DNA of 57,055 nt from CANGYM01 sp044235825 (GCA_044235825.1 JBIIHL010000002.1:1-57055), one strand, 5' to 3'. Positions 15,682-24,248 are shown, counted from the stretch's first letter. Made by a program: numbers and translations. Notes: a model not told the origin generated them from the letters alone.

Positions 15682-16707
15682 TCAATACACCAATTCATCC
15701 CCACCTTTGCTGTCGGAGATATCGATTTCTCCTTTATCCGCAAGGTCTTTGGCCACCCGCACCACGTGCATTTGGGCATCTTCCACATCCCGAACTTTGA
15801 CGGGCCCCATGGCCTCGATATCTTCACGCAGGATTTTGGCCGCACGCTCGGACATGTTGCCAAAGAACAGTTCCCGAATCCCCTCTGACGCCCCTTTCAA
15901 AGCCACAGCCAGTTTTTCTTTGTCCGCATCCCTGAGGACGGCCTGAATCCCTGCAGGATCCAAGCGATTGAGGTCATTAAAGGTAAACATCATGGCTTTG
16001 ATTTTTTCCGCTGAATCGCCGTCGCGCTCTTCCAAGGCACTCATGAATCGGGATTCGGTGCTGCGATCAAAGCCGTTAAAGATTTCTGCCATCATTTCAA
16101 AGGCATCGCGTTTGTTGGTGCGGGCAATGTTGCTCATGAATTCATTGCGCAGCGTTTTTTCAACATCGCTGAGGACTTCTTTTTTCACGGCCTCCATTTT
16201 CAGCATGCGCTGAATCACATCCATGGCCAAGGATTCTGGCAACAGTCCCAACACCTTGGCCGCATGATCCGGACGCACTTTGGATAAAACCACAGAAACA
16301 GTCTGGGGATATTCGTTTTTCAGGAAGTTGGCGAGCACGTTTTCGTTCACGTTGCCCAATTTGTCCCACATGGTGCGTCCTGCGGGACCGCGAATATCCT
16401 CCATAATGGCGCCCACGCGTTCGCTGTCCATGACTTGGGCCAACAAGCGTTCTGTGGTGTCATAGCTACCCACCAAGGATCCGGTTTGGCTAAAGCTTTC
16501 CACAAAATCCATGAGCAGTTTTTCAATCACGGCGGCCTCGACCTTGCCAAGGGTGGCCATGGTTTGGGAAATTTCCCTGATTTCGTCATCCTGCATCAAG
16601 CGAAACAGCTTGATGCTATAGGTTTCCCCAAGCGCCAGCATCAGCATGGCGGCTTTTTCTTGGCCGGTTAAGGTTTTGTATTGATCACGGTCAATGCGTA
16701 CAGCCAT
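15682..16707 (-). CDS. fliG: flagellar motor switch protein FliG
   Basis: The rotor protein of 341 residues that receives torque from the stator. The amino domain, LTGQEKAAMLMLALGE, binds FliF. The middle domain has the EYPQT segment (FLKNEYPQTVSVVLSKVRPD), and the carboxyl domain carries the charged torque helix, around DRSTESRFMSALEERD and GMS-like NMSERAAKILREDIEAMGPV. The gene follows fliF after 2 bases and is followed by fliH after 2 bases. Typical in length and motifs. Confidence 0.96.
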   Translation of the reverse strand: MAVRIDRDQYKTLTGQEKAAMLMLALGETYSIKLFRLMQDDEIREISQTMATLGKVEAAVIEKLLMDFVESFSQTGSLVGSYDTTERLLAQVMDSERVGAIMEDIRGPAGRTMWDKLGNVNENVLANFLKNEYPQTVSVVLSKVRPDHAAKVLGLLPESLAMDVIQRMLKMEAVKKEVLSDVEKTLRNEFMSNIARTNKRDAFEMMAEIFNGFDRSTESRFMSALEERDGDSAEKIKAMMFTFNDLNRLDPAGIQAVLRDADKEKLAVALKGASEGIRELFFGNMSERAAKILREDIEAMGPVKVRDVEDAQMHVVRVAKDLADKGEIDISDSKGGDELVY

Positions 16708-16709
16708 GG

Positions 16710-18380
16710 TTATTGTCCCTCGTAAATCCAGCCGCGAATGATGTTCAGGGCTTCTTCTGGGTGTTGTTCGATGATTTCACCGACGCGTTTGACGCTGGAT
16801 GTGCGAATTTGGCCTTTGATGGAATCAATGTTGATCATGTCCGCGGCATCGGCACTGTCCTGACGGGATCCGGCGATGGCTTTGCCACTGGGTCCCTCTA
16901 GGGCAGGGGTAATGCCGGCTGCGGCCAGCAACTGATCGGATGTTTCGCCGCCTGTGATTTCGGGGACACTCTCCAGAACCTTTTGCATCAGCGGACGAAT
17001 CACAAGGAAGATCACCAACAGACCGATGAACGAGAGAACCAACGTTTCAATGATTTTGACATAATTGTTCACGTCAATCTGATCCAGCAGCGAGACTTTT
17101 TCATCAAGGCCTTTATCATCAAAGGCAATGAACTGCATGTTGATGACTTCGACTTTGTCGCCGCGCTCTTCATCGTACCCGACGGCGGATTTCACGATGG
17201 TGGCGATTTTTTCTAATTCTTCGGGGGTGCGGGGTTTATAGGTGCGCTCGCCTTTATCATTGGTGTCATACATCCCGTCCACAACAACGGCCACGGACAG
17301 TTTGCGCACCACGCCGGATTGACGCACTTTGCTGGTGATTTGCTTAGAGACTTCGTAATTCAGGGTTTCTTCGGACCGGCGCGATAGGTCTTGGGCTGCA
17401 TTTTCGCTTTGTTGGCCTTGGTTTTCGGGCAGGTTATTTTCCACAGAAACGGTTTTGGTGGGGTTGGTGGTTTGATTGTCTTCTGTCACGGTTTGGGATG
17501 AACGCACCGCTGATTTTTCAGGGTCAAAGGTTTCCGTATTGGTGCTGACCTGATCAAAATCCATATCGACATTGGTTTGCAAGCGCACTTTGCCCACCCC
17601 CAAAGTGCTTTCCAAAAGGGTTTTTAATTCGCTGGAAAGCCGGGTTTGATAGGCAGAGCGCATATCTTCGTTGGTGCTGGCATCGCCCGAACCCTCTTGG
17701 GTTTCCTGGGCATGGGCAATCAGATTGCCGTTGTTGTCGATGATGGACACCGCGTTGGTTTTCAGCTCTGGCACGGCGGAGGCCACCAGATACTGAATGG
17801 CCATGACCTGAGATTTGGACAAGGTGGTGGACGATGCCAAACGCAAAAAGACTGAGGCTGAGGGGGCCTGTTTTTCCTCAGAAAACAACTGACGCTCGGG
17901 CAGGACCAGATGAACACGGGCATTGCGAATGCCGGCGATGGACATGATGGTTTTGGCCAGCTCTCCCTCCAGAGCCCTGATTTTTGTTATGTTTTGTTTA
18001 AAGCTGCTGGTGCCAAGCCCCTCGTCTTTGTCAAAAAGCTCGTATCCTGAGCTGCCCCCACGGGGCAGGCCCGCCTCGGCCAGCAAAATACGCACACGCC
18101 CCGTCTCTCCGCTGGCCACCAACAGAGATTTTCCCTCTTTTTCCAAGCGATAGGGAATACTCGCAACCTCTAACCGCGCCACGATTTCATTGGCATCCAC
18201 AGGATCCAAATCGTTATACAGGGGCTGCATATCCACAGTCCCCATACGGGTGCTGACCGAAACCATAAAAACGATCAGGGCCAAGGCCAAGCCCACAAAC
18301 AGAACCAACTTCACGGGGCCCAAGCCCCGAAGCTTTTCCAGCAATGACCCTTGGGGGGAAGAAAGGACGTCTTCAGCCAT
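16710..18380 (-). CDS. fliF: flagellar MS-ring protein FliF
   Basis: The MS-ring protein of 556 residues in the inner membrane. A membrane segment lies at about 24-42; the YscJ/FliF ring-building region follows (ARLEVASIPYRLEKEG, GLPRGGSSGYELFDKDEG, ALEGELAKTIMSI, ARVHLVLPE). A second membrane segment is near 440-460, and the carboxyl tail binds FliG (VGEIIEQHPEEALNIIRGWI). It is the first gene of the flagellar operon. The leader region 18381-18583 carries a promoter-like sequence and an AT palindrome. Confidence 0.96.
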   Translation of the reverse strand: MAEDVLSSPQGSLLEKLRGLGPVKLVLFVGLALALIVFMVSVSTRMGTVDMQPLYNDLDPVDANEIVARLEVASIPYRLEKEGKSLLVASGETGRVRILLAEAGLPRGGSSGYELFDKDEGLGTSSFKQNITKIRALEGELAKTIMSIAGIRNARVHLVLPERQLFSEEKQAPSASVFLRLASSTTLSKSQVMAIQYLVASAVPELKTNAVSIIDNNGNLIAHAQETQEGSGDASTNEDMRSAYQTRLSSELKTLLESTLGVGKVRLQTNVDMDFDQVSTNTETFDPEKSAVRSSQTVTEDNQTTNPTKTVSVENNLPENQGQQSENAAQDLSRRSEETLNYEVSKQITSKVRQSGVVRKLSVAVVVDGMYDTNDKGERTYKPRTPEELEKIATIVKSAVGYDEERGDKVEVINMQFIAFDDKGLDEKVSLLDQIDVNNYVKIIETLVLSFIGLLVIFLVIRPLMQKVLESVPEITGGETSDQLLAAAGITPALEGPSGKAIAGSRQDSADAADMINIDSIKGQIRTSSVKRVGEIIEQHPEEALNIIRGWIYEGQ

Positions 18381-18519
18381 GGTTTTCTTTTTTTATCATT
18401 CTTGGTTTTTTTGGGGTTAATCCCAAAACACGTCTTTAGTGTGAACCTGAAATCTAAAAAAAGGGTAAAGGATGGGAAAATTTTGCCTGTTGCTGCATGA
18501 AACCAGACGGGGAAATATC

Positions 18520-18537
18520 TATATAATTGATTATATA
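18520..18537. promoter_or_regulatory. perfect AT palindrome at the fliF promoter
   Basis: TATATAATTGATTATATA consists of two 8-base arms around TG. It overlaps the predicted -10 box of the fliF promoter and offers a TATAAT on each strand. It may be a repressor or activator site, or simply a two-way -10 region. Confidence 0.4.
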
Positions 18538-18558
18538 AGGAAAAATTTTTCTTTTTAA
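18523..18558 (-). promoter_or_regulatory. probable promoter of the fliF operon
   Basis: On the minus strand TTAAAA (18558-18553), 17 bases, TATAAT (18535-18530). Transcription would start near 18523, giving a leader of about 140 bases that also contains the hairpin TTGGG/CCCAA (18411-18426). No sigma54 element (GG-N10-GC type) was found. Confidence 0.5.
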
Positions 18559-18583
18559 CGCTATAAAAAGGGGATGTTTCTGC

Positions 18584-20599
18584 CTATTGGTTGGTCTCTT
18601 CCCCGATACACGTGGCGCGGCACCACGCCAGATTCATGGTTTTTTGATCGTTTTGGGGCAAGGGGGCGTTCAGGTGCATCCGGTAAACCTCCAACCCCTC
18701 GAGCACGCGCTGAACATAGTTGCGTGTTTCGCGGTAGGGAATGTTTTCAATCCAATCCAGCATGTGCGTGGGGGTTTGATAACGGGGATCCCCGTTATCC
18801 CGAATCCACCGACGCACCGCCCCTGATCCGGCATTATAGGCCGCAATGGCCATGGGATAGGCCCCATCAAAATCCTGTAGCAGGGTTTCCAAATGGGCAC
18901 TGCCCAGCATGACATTATAATTGGGATCCCGTGTCAGGGCCGCCTGATTATAAGCAACACCCAATTGTTTCGCCGTCATTTTGGCCGTCCCAGGCATCAG
19001 CTGCATCAGGCCCATGGCCCCCACGGGGCTGCGGGCGTCCACCTGAAAAACACTTTCCTGCCGCGTTAATGCCAGTGTTAAGGGCTTTTCCGTGGGTAAA
19101 TTGTTCATATAGGAAAACTGGCTGGGGAATTCAAACATCACCAACGATTGTCCATCGTTTTTGGCTTTTTTCGCCAAGGATACGGATACATTCATCCGCC
19201 CCCAACGCACCAGATGATCCAGCAACGCCACGCGCAGGCCCACATCGTCAAAGGTTTCAAACGTATGACGGGCAAAGGGCATCATGCGTTTGTCTTCCCC
19301 CAGATTGTTCAGGGCCCCCAAAATCCCCATAAATGTCTGAAACTGGGGCGGCGCCGAAGACAACGGCGTTGCGGCTGGGGGCTGGGGCAAAACGCCCTTG
19401 CGTCCCAATTTGCTGAGTGCCAGTTGGCCGTAAAAGGTTGTGGGGTGACTGGCGGCGTCTTCTAAATACTGTTGTTGTTTGTCTGTATCGTTCAGGGCGG
19501 CATACCCTTCCGCCAACCAGTACGCCCCGCGGGCTTGGCTGATGGGGGTTTCCACGGCATCATGCAGACGGTGAAAATGGATCAACGATTGTTCGGCCCA
19601 CCCCAATTTTTTCAAGGCAATGAATCCCGCCAGAAATTCTGCCTCTGCCAACCCTTCCCCAGCGTTTTGGTGATTATTGGCGGCGAAGGCGTAGGCTTTT
19701 TTGTCATCCCCCGATTTTAAAAACCGACGCACCACAATGGATTGATATTTCCAGACTTTATCGGGCTCTAAAACCGTTGCATCAGGGGCAATACGCCCTA
19801 AAAAGCGGGCCATATCCTCATTTTTTTTGGCATCATAGGCATACACCGCCGCATCGAACAAAAACCCAGGGTCCTGCCGATACCGTCCGGAAACGGCCGA
19901 AGCGGCCTGCGCGGCGCGACGTGATTTGGTTTTCAGGGCTTTGCGGGCCTCGATCACATCCCAAGCCTGCGGCGATAAATACCCGCGCATCATGGGCAGT
20001 TGATCGTATTTTTTATCCCATACCAGCTGGCTGGCCCGCATCAGATGATCATCATCCCGCAAAACATCCCCGTAGCGGGCCATGAAATCGCTGGCCTCTG
20101 ATTCTGAAAAATCGCCGGTGCGCCACAGAAAAACAGCGTAAGATTTGATAAAAGAACGGGGAAGGCTGGCATCCTGATCCATCATGCTAAGCGCATGAAC
20201 GCGCCCCCCATTGGTTTGGGGGGGAAATCTCAACAACCAAGCCGTTAAGGCCCCGCCGTCCTGACGCCCCACAATATCCGATTCACCCTTGGCCTGAAGG
20301 GCGGCTTGCATAGGCCAGTTTGGGTGCGCCTCTAAAAATGCCGCGATGTCTTCGGCTGAGGCCTTTGGGTCGGATCGTAAACGAAACCATGTCACGGCGT
20401 CTTTTAAAACGGGGTTTTGGGCCCGTCTGGCCCATGTTTGGGCATCATCCCATCGCCCCCGATCCAGGGCATCAAAGGCCGATTGATACGCCTGACGATC
20501 GGATGACGACAACGATGCCGCCGCCGCCATGGCAAAGCCACACCACATCCATGCAAAAAACAAAAACCGCATACAAAACCGCTGAGAGAGAGAGATCAT
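18584..20599 (-). CDS. slt: soluble lytic murein transglycosylase (Slt70-like)
   Basis: A periplasmic muramidase of 671 residues with a signal peptide (FLFFAWMWCGFAMAAAA). A long superhelical region of helical repeats (about 30-470) is followed by the SLT catalytic domain. The catalytic Glu is in TRQESVFQVDARSPVGAMGL, followed by MQLMPGTA and AYNAGSGAVRRW, all diagnostic. The end has NYVQRVLEGLEVYR. The start at 20599 has GGGG 8 bases upstream; ATG 20575 is the alternative. It cleaves peptidoglycan to 1,6-anhydro products. Its position next to the flagellar operon may be incidental. Confidence 0.94.
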   Translation of the reverse strand: MISLSQRFCMRFLFFAWMWCGFAMAAAASLSSSDRQAYQSAFDALDRGRWDDAQTWARRAQNPVLKDAVTWFRLRSDPKASAEDIAAFLEAHPNWPMQAALQAKGESDIVGRQDGGALTAWLLRFPPQTNGGRVHALSMMDQDASLPRSFIKSYAVFLWRTGDFSESEASDFMARYGDVLRDDDHLMRASQLVWDKKYDQLPMMRGYLSPQAWDVIEARKALKTKSRRAAQAASAVSGRYRQDPGFLFDAAVYAYDAKKNEDMARFLGRIAPDATVLEPDKVWKYQSIVVRRFLKSGDDKKAYAFAANNHQNAGEGLAEAEFLAGFIALKKLGWAEQSLIHFHRLHDAVETPISQARGAYWLAEGYAALNDTDKQQQYLEDAASHPTTFYGQLALSKLGRKGVLPQPPAATPLSSAPPQFQTFMGILGALNNLGEDKRMMPFARHTFETFDDVGLRVALLDHLVRWGRMNVSVSLAKKAKNDGQSLVMFEFPSQFSYMNNLPTEKPLTLALTRQESVFQVDARSPVGAMGLMQLMPGTAKMTAKQLGVAYNQAALTRDPNYNVMLGSAHLETLLQDFDGAYPMAIAAYNAGSGAVRRWIRDNGDPRYQTPTHMLDWIENIPYRETRNYVQRVLEGLEVYRMHLNAPLPQNDQKTMNLAWCRATCIGEETNQ

Positions 20600-20721
20600 T
20601 TTTACCCCATGACCCTTAAAATCCTGCTTAATGCCACCCTATCTGGCCAATCATCATCAAGAAAATCTGGGCCAAGGGCAAGCCTTTTTCCCCTGCCCCC
20701 ATCTCTTTTCAAGGTCTGATT

Positions 20722-22023
20722 TTATCTCACCAAAGGTTTTCCGGATTGTATACCGGTAAGATGACCCTCTTGCATCACAATCTGACCGGCCACCAAGGTG
20801 TGGGTGGGCCACCCTGTCACGGTTTTTCCTGCGTAGGGGGTCCAACCACAGGGGCTGACGATGTCGGCGATGGTGACGCGGCGTTTCAGGTCCACCAGCG
20901 TGATGTCCGCATCAAAGCCCACACCCAAACGCCCCTTTCGGGGAAAATCATACACACGGGCCGGCCCCGCACACAACACATCCACCACACGGCTGAGGGG
21001 GAAAAGCCCCTGATGCGCAAGATCCAACATCAACGGCAACAGCGTTTGCACCCCAGGCATCCCCGATGGCGAGCCCGGGTAGGGCAAGGATTTTTCCGCG
21101 CGTGTGTGCGGCGCATGGTCCGAGGCCACCACATCCACCAACCCCCGTTGCATCGCCCGAATCAATGCGGCGCGATGGTGGGGGGCCTTGATGGCGGGAT
21201 TCATTTGCACCAAACTGCCCTGTTGTTCATAACAGTCTGGGGCGGTGAAAATCAGATGTTGGGGCAAAATTTCCACCGTGGCGACATCCCGAGATGTCGC
21301 CAAAACCTCCATTTCCTCCGCCGTTGTGATGTGGAGCAGATGCAGGCGTTTTCGGGTTTCTCTGGCCAGAGCGATAATGCGACGGGTGGCCTTTAGGCAC
21401 ACCTCTTCATCCCGCCAAAGGGGGTGATCAAGGATTGTTTGGGCCAAGGGTTTGCGGGCGATCAAACGCTCTTCATCCTCGGCATGAATGGCCACACGGC
21501 GGTGGGTTTGCCGCAACACGGACCGCAAATGATCATCATCGGAAACCAGCAGGGTGCCGGTGCTGCTGCCCATGAAAATTTTAATGCCGACACACCCAGA
21601 GAGGTCCTCTAGGGCAGGCAAAACATCGGCGTTGTCCAGACTGGCCCCCCCAAAAAATCCATAATGACACCAAGGATTCTGGGACGCTGTGTCAAGCTTT
21701 GCCTGCAAAGCCGCCACCGTGGTTGTGGGGGGTTTGGTGTTGGGCATTTCCATGATGGCCGTCACACCGCCCAGCACAGCCCCGCGCATGCCACTGTCCA
21801 AGGTTTCTTTTTCAGGGAATCCCGGGTCCCGAAAGTGAACCTGAGAGTCAATCACCCCAGGCAAAACATGCAAATGTTGCGCGTCAATCACCGCAGGGGC
21901 ACTGGCCCCGCCAAGATCCCCCATATCGGCGATTAGGCCGTTTTTTATGCCCACATCCCCAACGGCCTGCTGCCCCCAAGGCAACATCAGTGTGCCGTTT
22001 TTAATCAAGAGATCAAAGGTCAT
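20722..22023 (-). CDS. pyrC: dihydroorotase PyrC (class I)
   Basis: This enzyme interconverts carbamoyl aspartate and dihydroorotate in pyrimidine synthesis. The amidohydrolase motifs are complete: metal-binding DSQVHFRDPG near 59-68, the lysine of GIKIFMGSSTG near 147 that is carboxylated, LLHITTAEE near 229 and SDHAPHT near 305-311. Length (433) is typical of class I enzymes, often annotated as PyrC in alphaproteobacteria. The ssrA gene lies directly upstream on the same strand. No other pyr gene is adjacent. Confidence 0.94.
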   Translation of the reverse strand: MTFDLLIKNGTLMLPWGQQAVGDVGIKNGLIADMGDLGGASAPAVIDAQHLHVLPGVIDSQVHFRDPGFPEKETLDSGMRGAVLGGVTAIMEMPNTKPPTTTVAALQAKLDTASQNPWCHYGFFGGASLDNADVLPALEDLSGCVGIKIFMGSSTGTLLVSDDDHLRSVLRQTHRRVAIHAEDEERLIARKPLAQTILDHPLWRDEEVCLKATRRIIALARETRKRLHLLHITTAEEMEVLATSRDVATVEILPQHLIFTAPDCYEQQGSLVQMNPAIKAPHHRAALIRAMQRGLVDVVASDHAPHTRAEKSLPYPGSPSGMPGVQTLLPLMLDLAHQGLFPLSRVVDVLCAGPARVYDFPRKGRLGVGFDADITLVDLKRRVTIADIVSPCGWTPYAGKTVTGWPTHTLVAGQIVMQEGHLTGIQSGKPLVR

Positions 22024-22097
22024 GGTGTACTCCTAGCTATAAAAAAGAGATGTGGACTGCACCACGTATTGGGCCATGTCAGGCCAACATCGTCAAG

Positions 22098-22123
22098 ACA
22101 AAACAAGGGGACAAAACAAGGGG
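22098..22123. repeat. two perfect tandem copies of a 13-bp unit
   Basis: ACAAAACAAGGGG occurs at 22098-22110 and 22111-22123. It lies just past the 3' end of the tmRNA coding piece. It looks like a local duplication in the ssrA-pyrC spacer. Confidence 0.7.
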
Positions 22124-22149
22124 ATGTGCACAAAAACCATCTTGGATCA

Positions 22150-22471
22150 AAGACTGTGGGGGCGTTCTGTTGCCCGGTGCCCCCCGACCGCTAGGAAAAT
22201 CCAAAACAAGCCGCGGTTAGGCAGCCAGTTTCAGGTTCGCCTGAGGTGTAACGTTATCGTTAGCACTTAGAGTTTTGGCCCGATAACAGCGGTACCATAC
22301 CGAACGAAAGTCATATCTTTATTACGCCCGTCGATCCTGATTCACCCCCGCCGCAAAGTCCCCAAAGTTTTTTTGAAGGCTCTGGGGTGGAGGTGCCGGG
22401 TTCCGCCCCCGGGTCCGAAACGCCTATTCCATACACCATTTATCGTCATAGTTATGTTGCCATAACCCCCA
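22150..22471 (-). ncRNA. ssrA: tmRNA, circularly permuted two-piece form
   Basis: On the minus strand the acceptor piece comes first. It has hairpin GTTATG-GCAA-CATAAC (22466-22451) and a T-arm-like CCGGG-GGCGGAA-CCCGG, then CACCTCC (22395-22389), discriminator A and CC. An intervening segment follows. The coding piece begins GGGGGTGAATCAGGATCGAC at 22349, and its first 7 bases pair with CACCTCC. The tag frame reads from GCT at 22264 to TAA at 22217 and encodes ANDNVTPQANLKLAA. Pseudoknot-like stems follow to about 22158. The order acceptor-then-coding is the permuted alphaproteobacterial type. Outer ends are approximate. The genome lacks the final A of CCA, and the T-loop lacks TTC. It rescues stalled ribosomes with SmpB. 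Confidence 0.93.
22217..22264 (-). other. tmRNA tag reading frame (ANDNVTPQANLKLAA)
   Basis: The resume codon GCT at 22264-22262 is followed by AAC GAT AAC and eleven more codons to TAA. The start ANDN and end LAA fit SsrA degradation tags; the middle VTPQANLK is unlike tags I know from other alphaproteobacteria. Confidence 0.9.
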
Positions 22472-22475
22472 TTAT

Positions 22476-23684
22476 CTACCACTTTTTTCCTGTAAACGCA
22501 AGGGGTTTGCGCAGTTGTTCCTGCGGTTTGGTGAAAGCGGGATATAAACTGAGCAAGGGATCATCAGAAACCGTATACAAAACAGGGTCTTGGGTAAAAC
22601 CATTAAACTTTGTGGCCATGGTGCAGCCATAAGCCCCCAATTGACCAATTTCGATGTAATCCCCCTCTTGCACATCATCGGGCACCATGAAGGGGCCCTG
22701 CATAACATCCATGGAATCACACGTTGGCCCATAAAACCGGAACGCATGTTCAGCCTTGGGCACCCGCAAGGACGAGCGATGAAGGCGTGTGGGGAACACA
22801 AATCCAAGCTGCCCCGCATCAAACAGGCTGCCGTAGGTGCCATCGTTGATATACAGGGTATCCCCCCGCCGCATGTCCACACGCACCAAAACCGATCCAC
22901 TTTCGGCCACCAAGGCCCGTCCTGGCTCGGCAATAAGGGTCATGTTTTCGTGGTTTGGCAGGTGGGAAAAGGCTTCGTGGATGGCATCAAAATACAAATG
23001 CAAATCCGGCGGCGTTAACCCAGGATAAATGGACGGAAACCCACCCCCGACATTGAAATACTGCGGGGGTGTGGGCAAATCATCCAACACCGTACGGCAC
23101 ATGCGAATGGCAATGCGGTAGGCATCCGGATTCATGCACTGGGAACCCACATGAAAAGAAATCCCGACTTCGGCGGCATGCTGGGACACCAGACCAATTA
23201 ACGCCGGCGCATCATGCAGGGCCACACCAAATTTGTTGGCCAGCGTAATTTCCGAATAGCTGTTGGGCATGGCCAAGCGAACATGCAGCGACAGGTCCTT
23301 GGCGTGCCCTGTTTCTTCTAGGATTTTTCTCAGCTCCGCCTCGGAATCCAGCGAAAAATGCCGCACACCAAAGTCGTGGTAGGCTTTGGCAATGGCATGA
23401 CGGGGCTTGACCGGATGCATGTAAAACAATGTGGCATCGGGGAATCGGCCAGAGAGATCCTCAGCCTCTGTCAAGGATGCCACATCAAAAGAGCGCACCC
23501 CTACCCGATACAAATCGGTCAAGATCACAGGATCAGGGTTGGTCTTTACAGCGTAAAGCAACCGGGCCTGAAAATTGTCGTGAAAATACTGGGTCGCTGC
23601 CGCCAAAGCATGGGGGCGATACAAAACCGCAGGATCACAAAGCTGTCGCAAGGACAGGGCTGTAGCAGTTGTCGTGGTGCTCAT
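22476..23684 (-). CDS. fold-III PLP-dependent ornithine (or lysine/ornithine) decarboxylase
   Basis: The product (402 residues) is an alanine-racemase-fold decarboxylase that would form putrescine from ornithine, possibly cadaverine from lysine. PLP-binding Lys47 sits in YAVKTNP; HVGSQ, GGGFPS and EPGRALV follow; YGPTCDSMD carries the catalytic Cys, and QLGAYG ends the barrel region. The start is set at MSTTTTATAL; the longer frame adds 32 unlikely residues. A 5' leader with paired segments lies upstream, and such alphaproteobacterial genes often carry the speF RNA. The stop codon is 5 bases before the tmRNA acceptor piece. Confidence 0.9.
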   Translation of the reverse strand: MSTTTTATALSLRQLCDPAVLYRPHALAAATQYFHDNFQARLLYAVKTNPDPVILTDLYRVGVRSFDVASLTEAEDLSGRFPDATLFYMHPVKPRHAIAKAYHDFGVRHFSLDSEAELRKILEETGHAKDLSLHVRLAMPNSYSEITLANKFGVALHDAPALIGLVSQHAAEVGISFHVGSQCMNPDAYRIAIRMCRTVLDDLPTPPQYFNVGGGFPSIYPGLTPPDLHLYFDAIHEAFSHLPNHENMTLIAEPGRALVAESGSVLVRVDMRRGDTLYINDGTYGSLFDAGQLGFVFPTRLHRSSLRVPKAEHAFRFYGPTCDSMDVMQGPFMVPDDVQEGDYIEIGQLGAYGCTMATKFNGFTQDPVLYTVSDDPLLSLYPAFTKPQEQLRKPLAFTGKKW

Positions 23685-23723
23685 TTCGCATAAAGACCCC
23701 AAAAACGTTGACACAGCGCTTTT

Positions 23724-23801
23724 CTTGCGTTGCCTTTGCAAACCTCTGTTGGCGCAATCAAAACGAAACCCGTGATACACAAACTGCGCCCTGCATGCAA
23801 G
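23724..23801 (-). promoter_or_regulatory. structured leader of the decarboxylase gene (speF-motif candidate)
   Basis: On the minus strand CTTGC (23801-23797) pairs with GCAAG (23728-23724). It encloses GGCGCA/TGCGCC (23790-23785 with 23756-23751) and TTGC-AAAG-GCAA (23741-23730). A speF-type RNA is known upstream of alphaproteobacterial ornithine decarboxylase genes. I cannot confirm the consensus by eye. Confidence 0.35.
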
Positions 23802-23913
23802 GTTTTTTTTGAGATTTTTTTGACACCATCCACGCCCATCCCAAAGGCAGATTATGGGCAGGCGAACGGTCGGCCAAGGATACGTTTCTATGCGATGGGC
23901 TATAAATATGTCC

Positions 23914-23941
23914 TTGACAATTCTGGCGCTTCTTTTAAGGT
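23914..23941 (+). promoter_or_regulatory. promoter of rpmE
   Basis: TTGACA (23914-23919), 16 bases, TAAGGT (23936-23941). The -35 is perfect and the -10 is weak. The transcript would start near 23948, inside or just before the leader hairpin. Confidence 0.5.
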
Positions 23942-23942
23942 G

Positions 23943-23971
23943 AGGCCCTTGATTTTAAAAGAGGCTTTTTT
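23943..23971 (+). promoter_or_regulatory. terminator-like hairpin over the rpmE ribosome binding site
   Basis: AGGCCCTT (23943-23950) pairs with AAG-A-GGCTT (23959-23967), with one bulged A, followed by a T-run ending 4 bases before the ATG. The 3' strand holds AGAGG, the likely Shine-Dalgarno, so folding would hide it. Confidence 0.4.
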
Positions 23972-23974
23972 GTT

Positions 23975-24211
23975 ATGAAATCTGGCATTCACCCCAAATA
24001 CCATGAAATTACGGTTGTTATGACCGATGGGACATCTTTTAAAACCCGCACCACTTGGGGAAAGCCAGGGGACACCATGAATTTGGACATTGACCCCAAA
24101 ACCCATCCCGCTTGGGTGGGTGGCCAGAGGAAATTGACCGATGCCGGACAATTGTCCCGCTTTAACAAGCGGTTTAAGGGCATGACCTTCCCGGGTGGCG
24201 GCGCCGCTTAG
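23975..24211 (+). CDS. rpmE: 50S ribosomal protein bL31
   Basis: A protein of 78 residues that matches bL31 from end to end: MKSGIHPKYHEITVVMTDGT, then TRTTWGKPGD, LDIDPKTHPAWVGGQ and RFNKRF. The cysteines of zinc-binding L31 are absent, so this is the zinc-independent type. It bridges the large and small subunits. The gene is followed after 37 bases by lysC. The leader carries a terminator-like hairpin over the likely Shine-Dalgarno, which would fit translational control of a ribosomal protein. Confidence 0.95.
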   Translation: MKSGIHPKYHEITVVMTDGTSFKTRTTWGKPGDTMNLDIDPKTHPAWVGGQRKLTDAGQLSRFNKRFKGMTFPGGGAA

Positions 24212-24248
24212 GCCCCACAATCTTCATGTTTTGGTTTTTGGGCCGCCC

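Noticed and set aside
18381..18583. Sigma54 promoter before fliF
   Set aside because: I searched for the GG/GC core spacing on the minus strand and found no match; a vegetative-type promoter is present instead.
20600..20721. Terminator after pyrC
   Set aside because: Only GGGCA/TGCCC with an unsuitable loop and no T-run was found.
22024..22475. Open frames in the pyrC to decarboxylase spacer
   Set aside because: They cover the tmRNA gene; the RNA evidence is far stronger.
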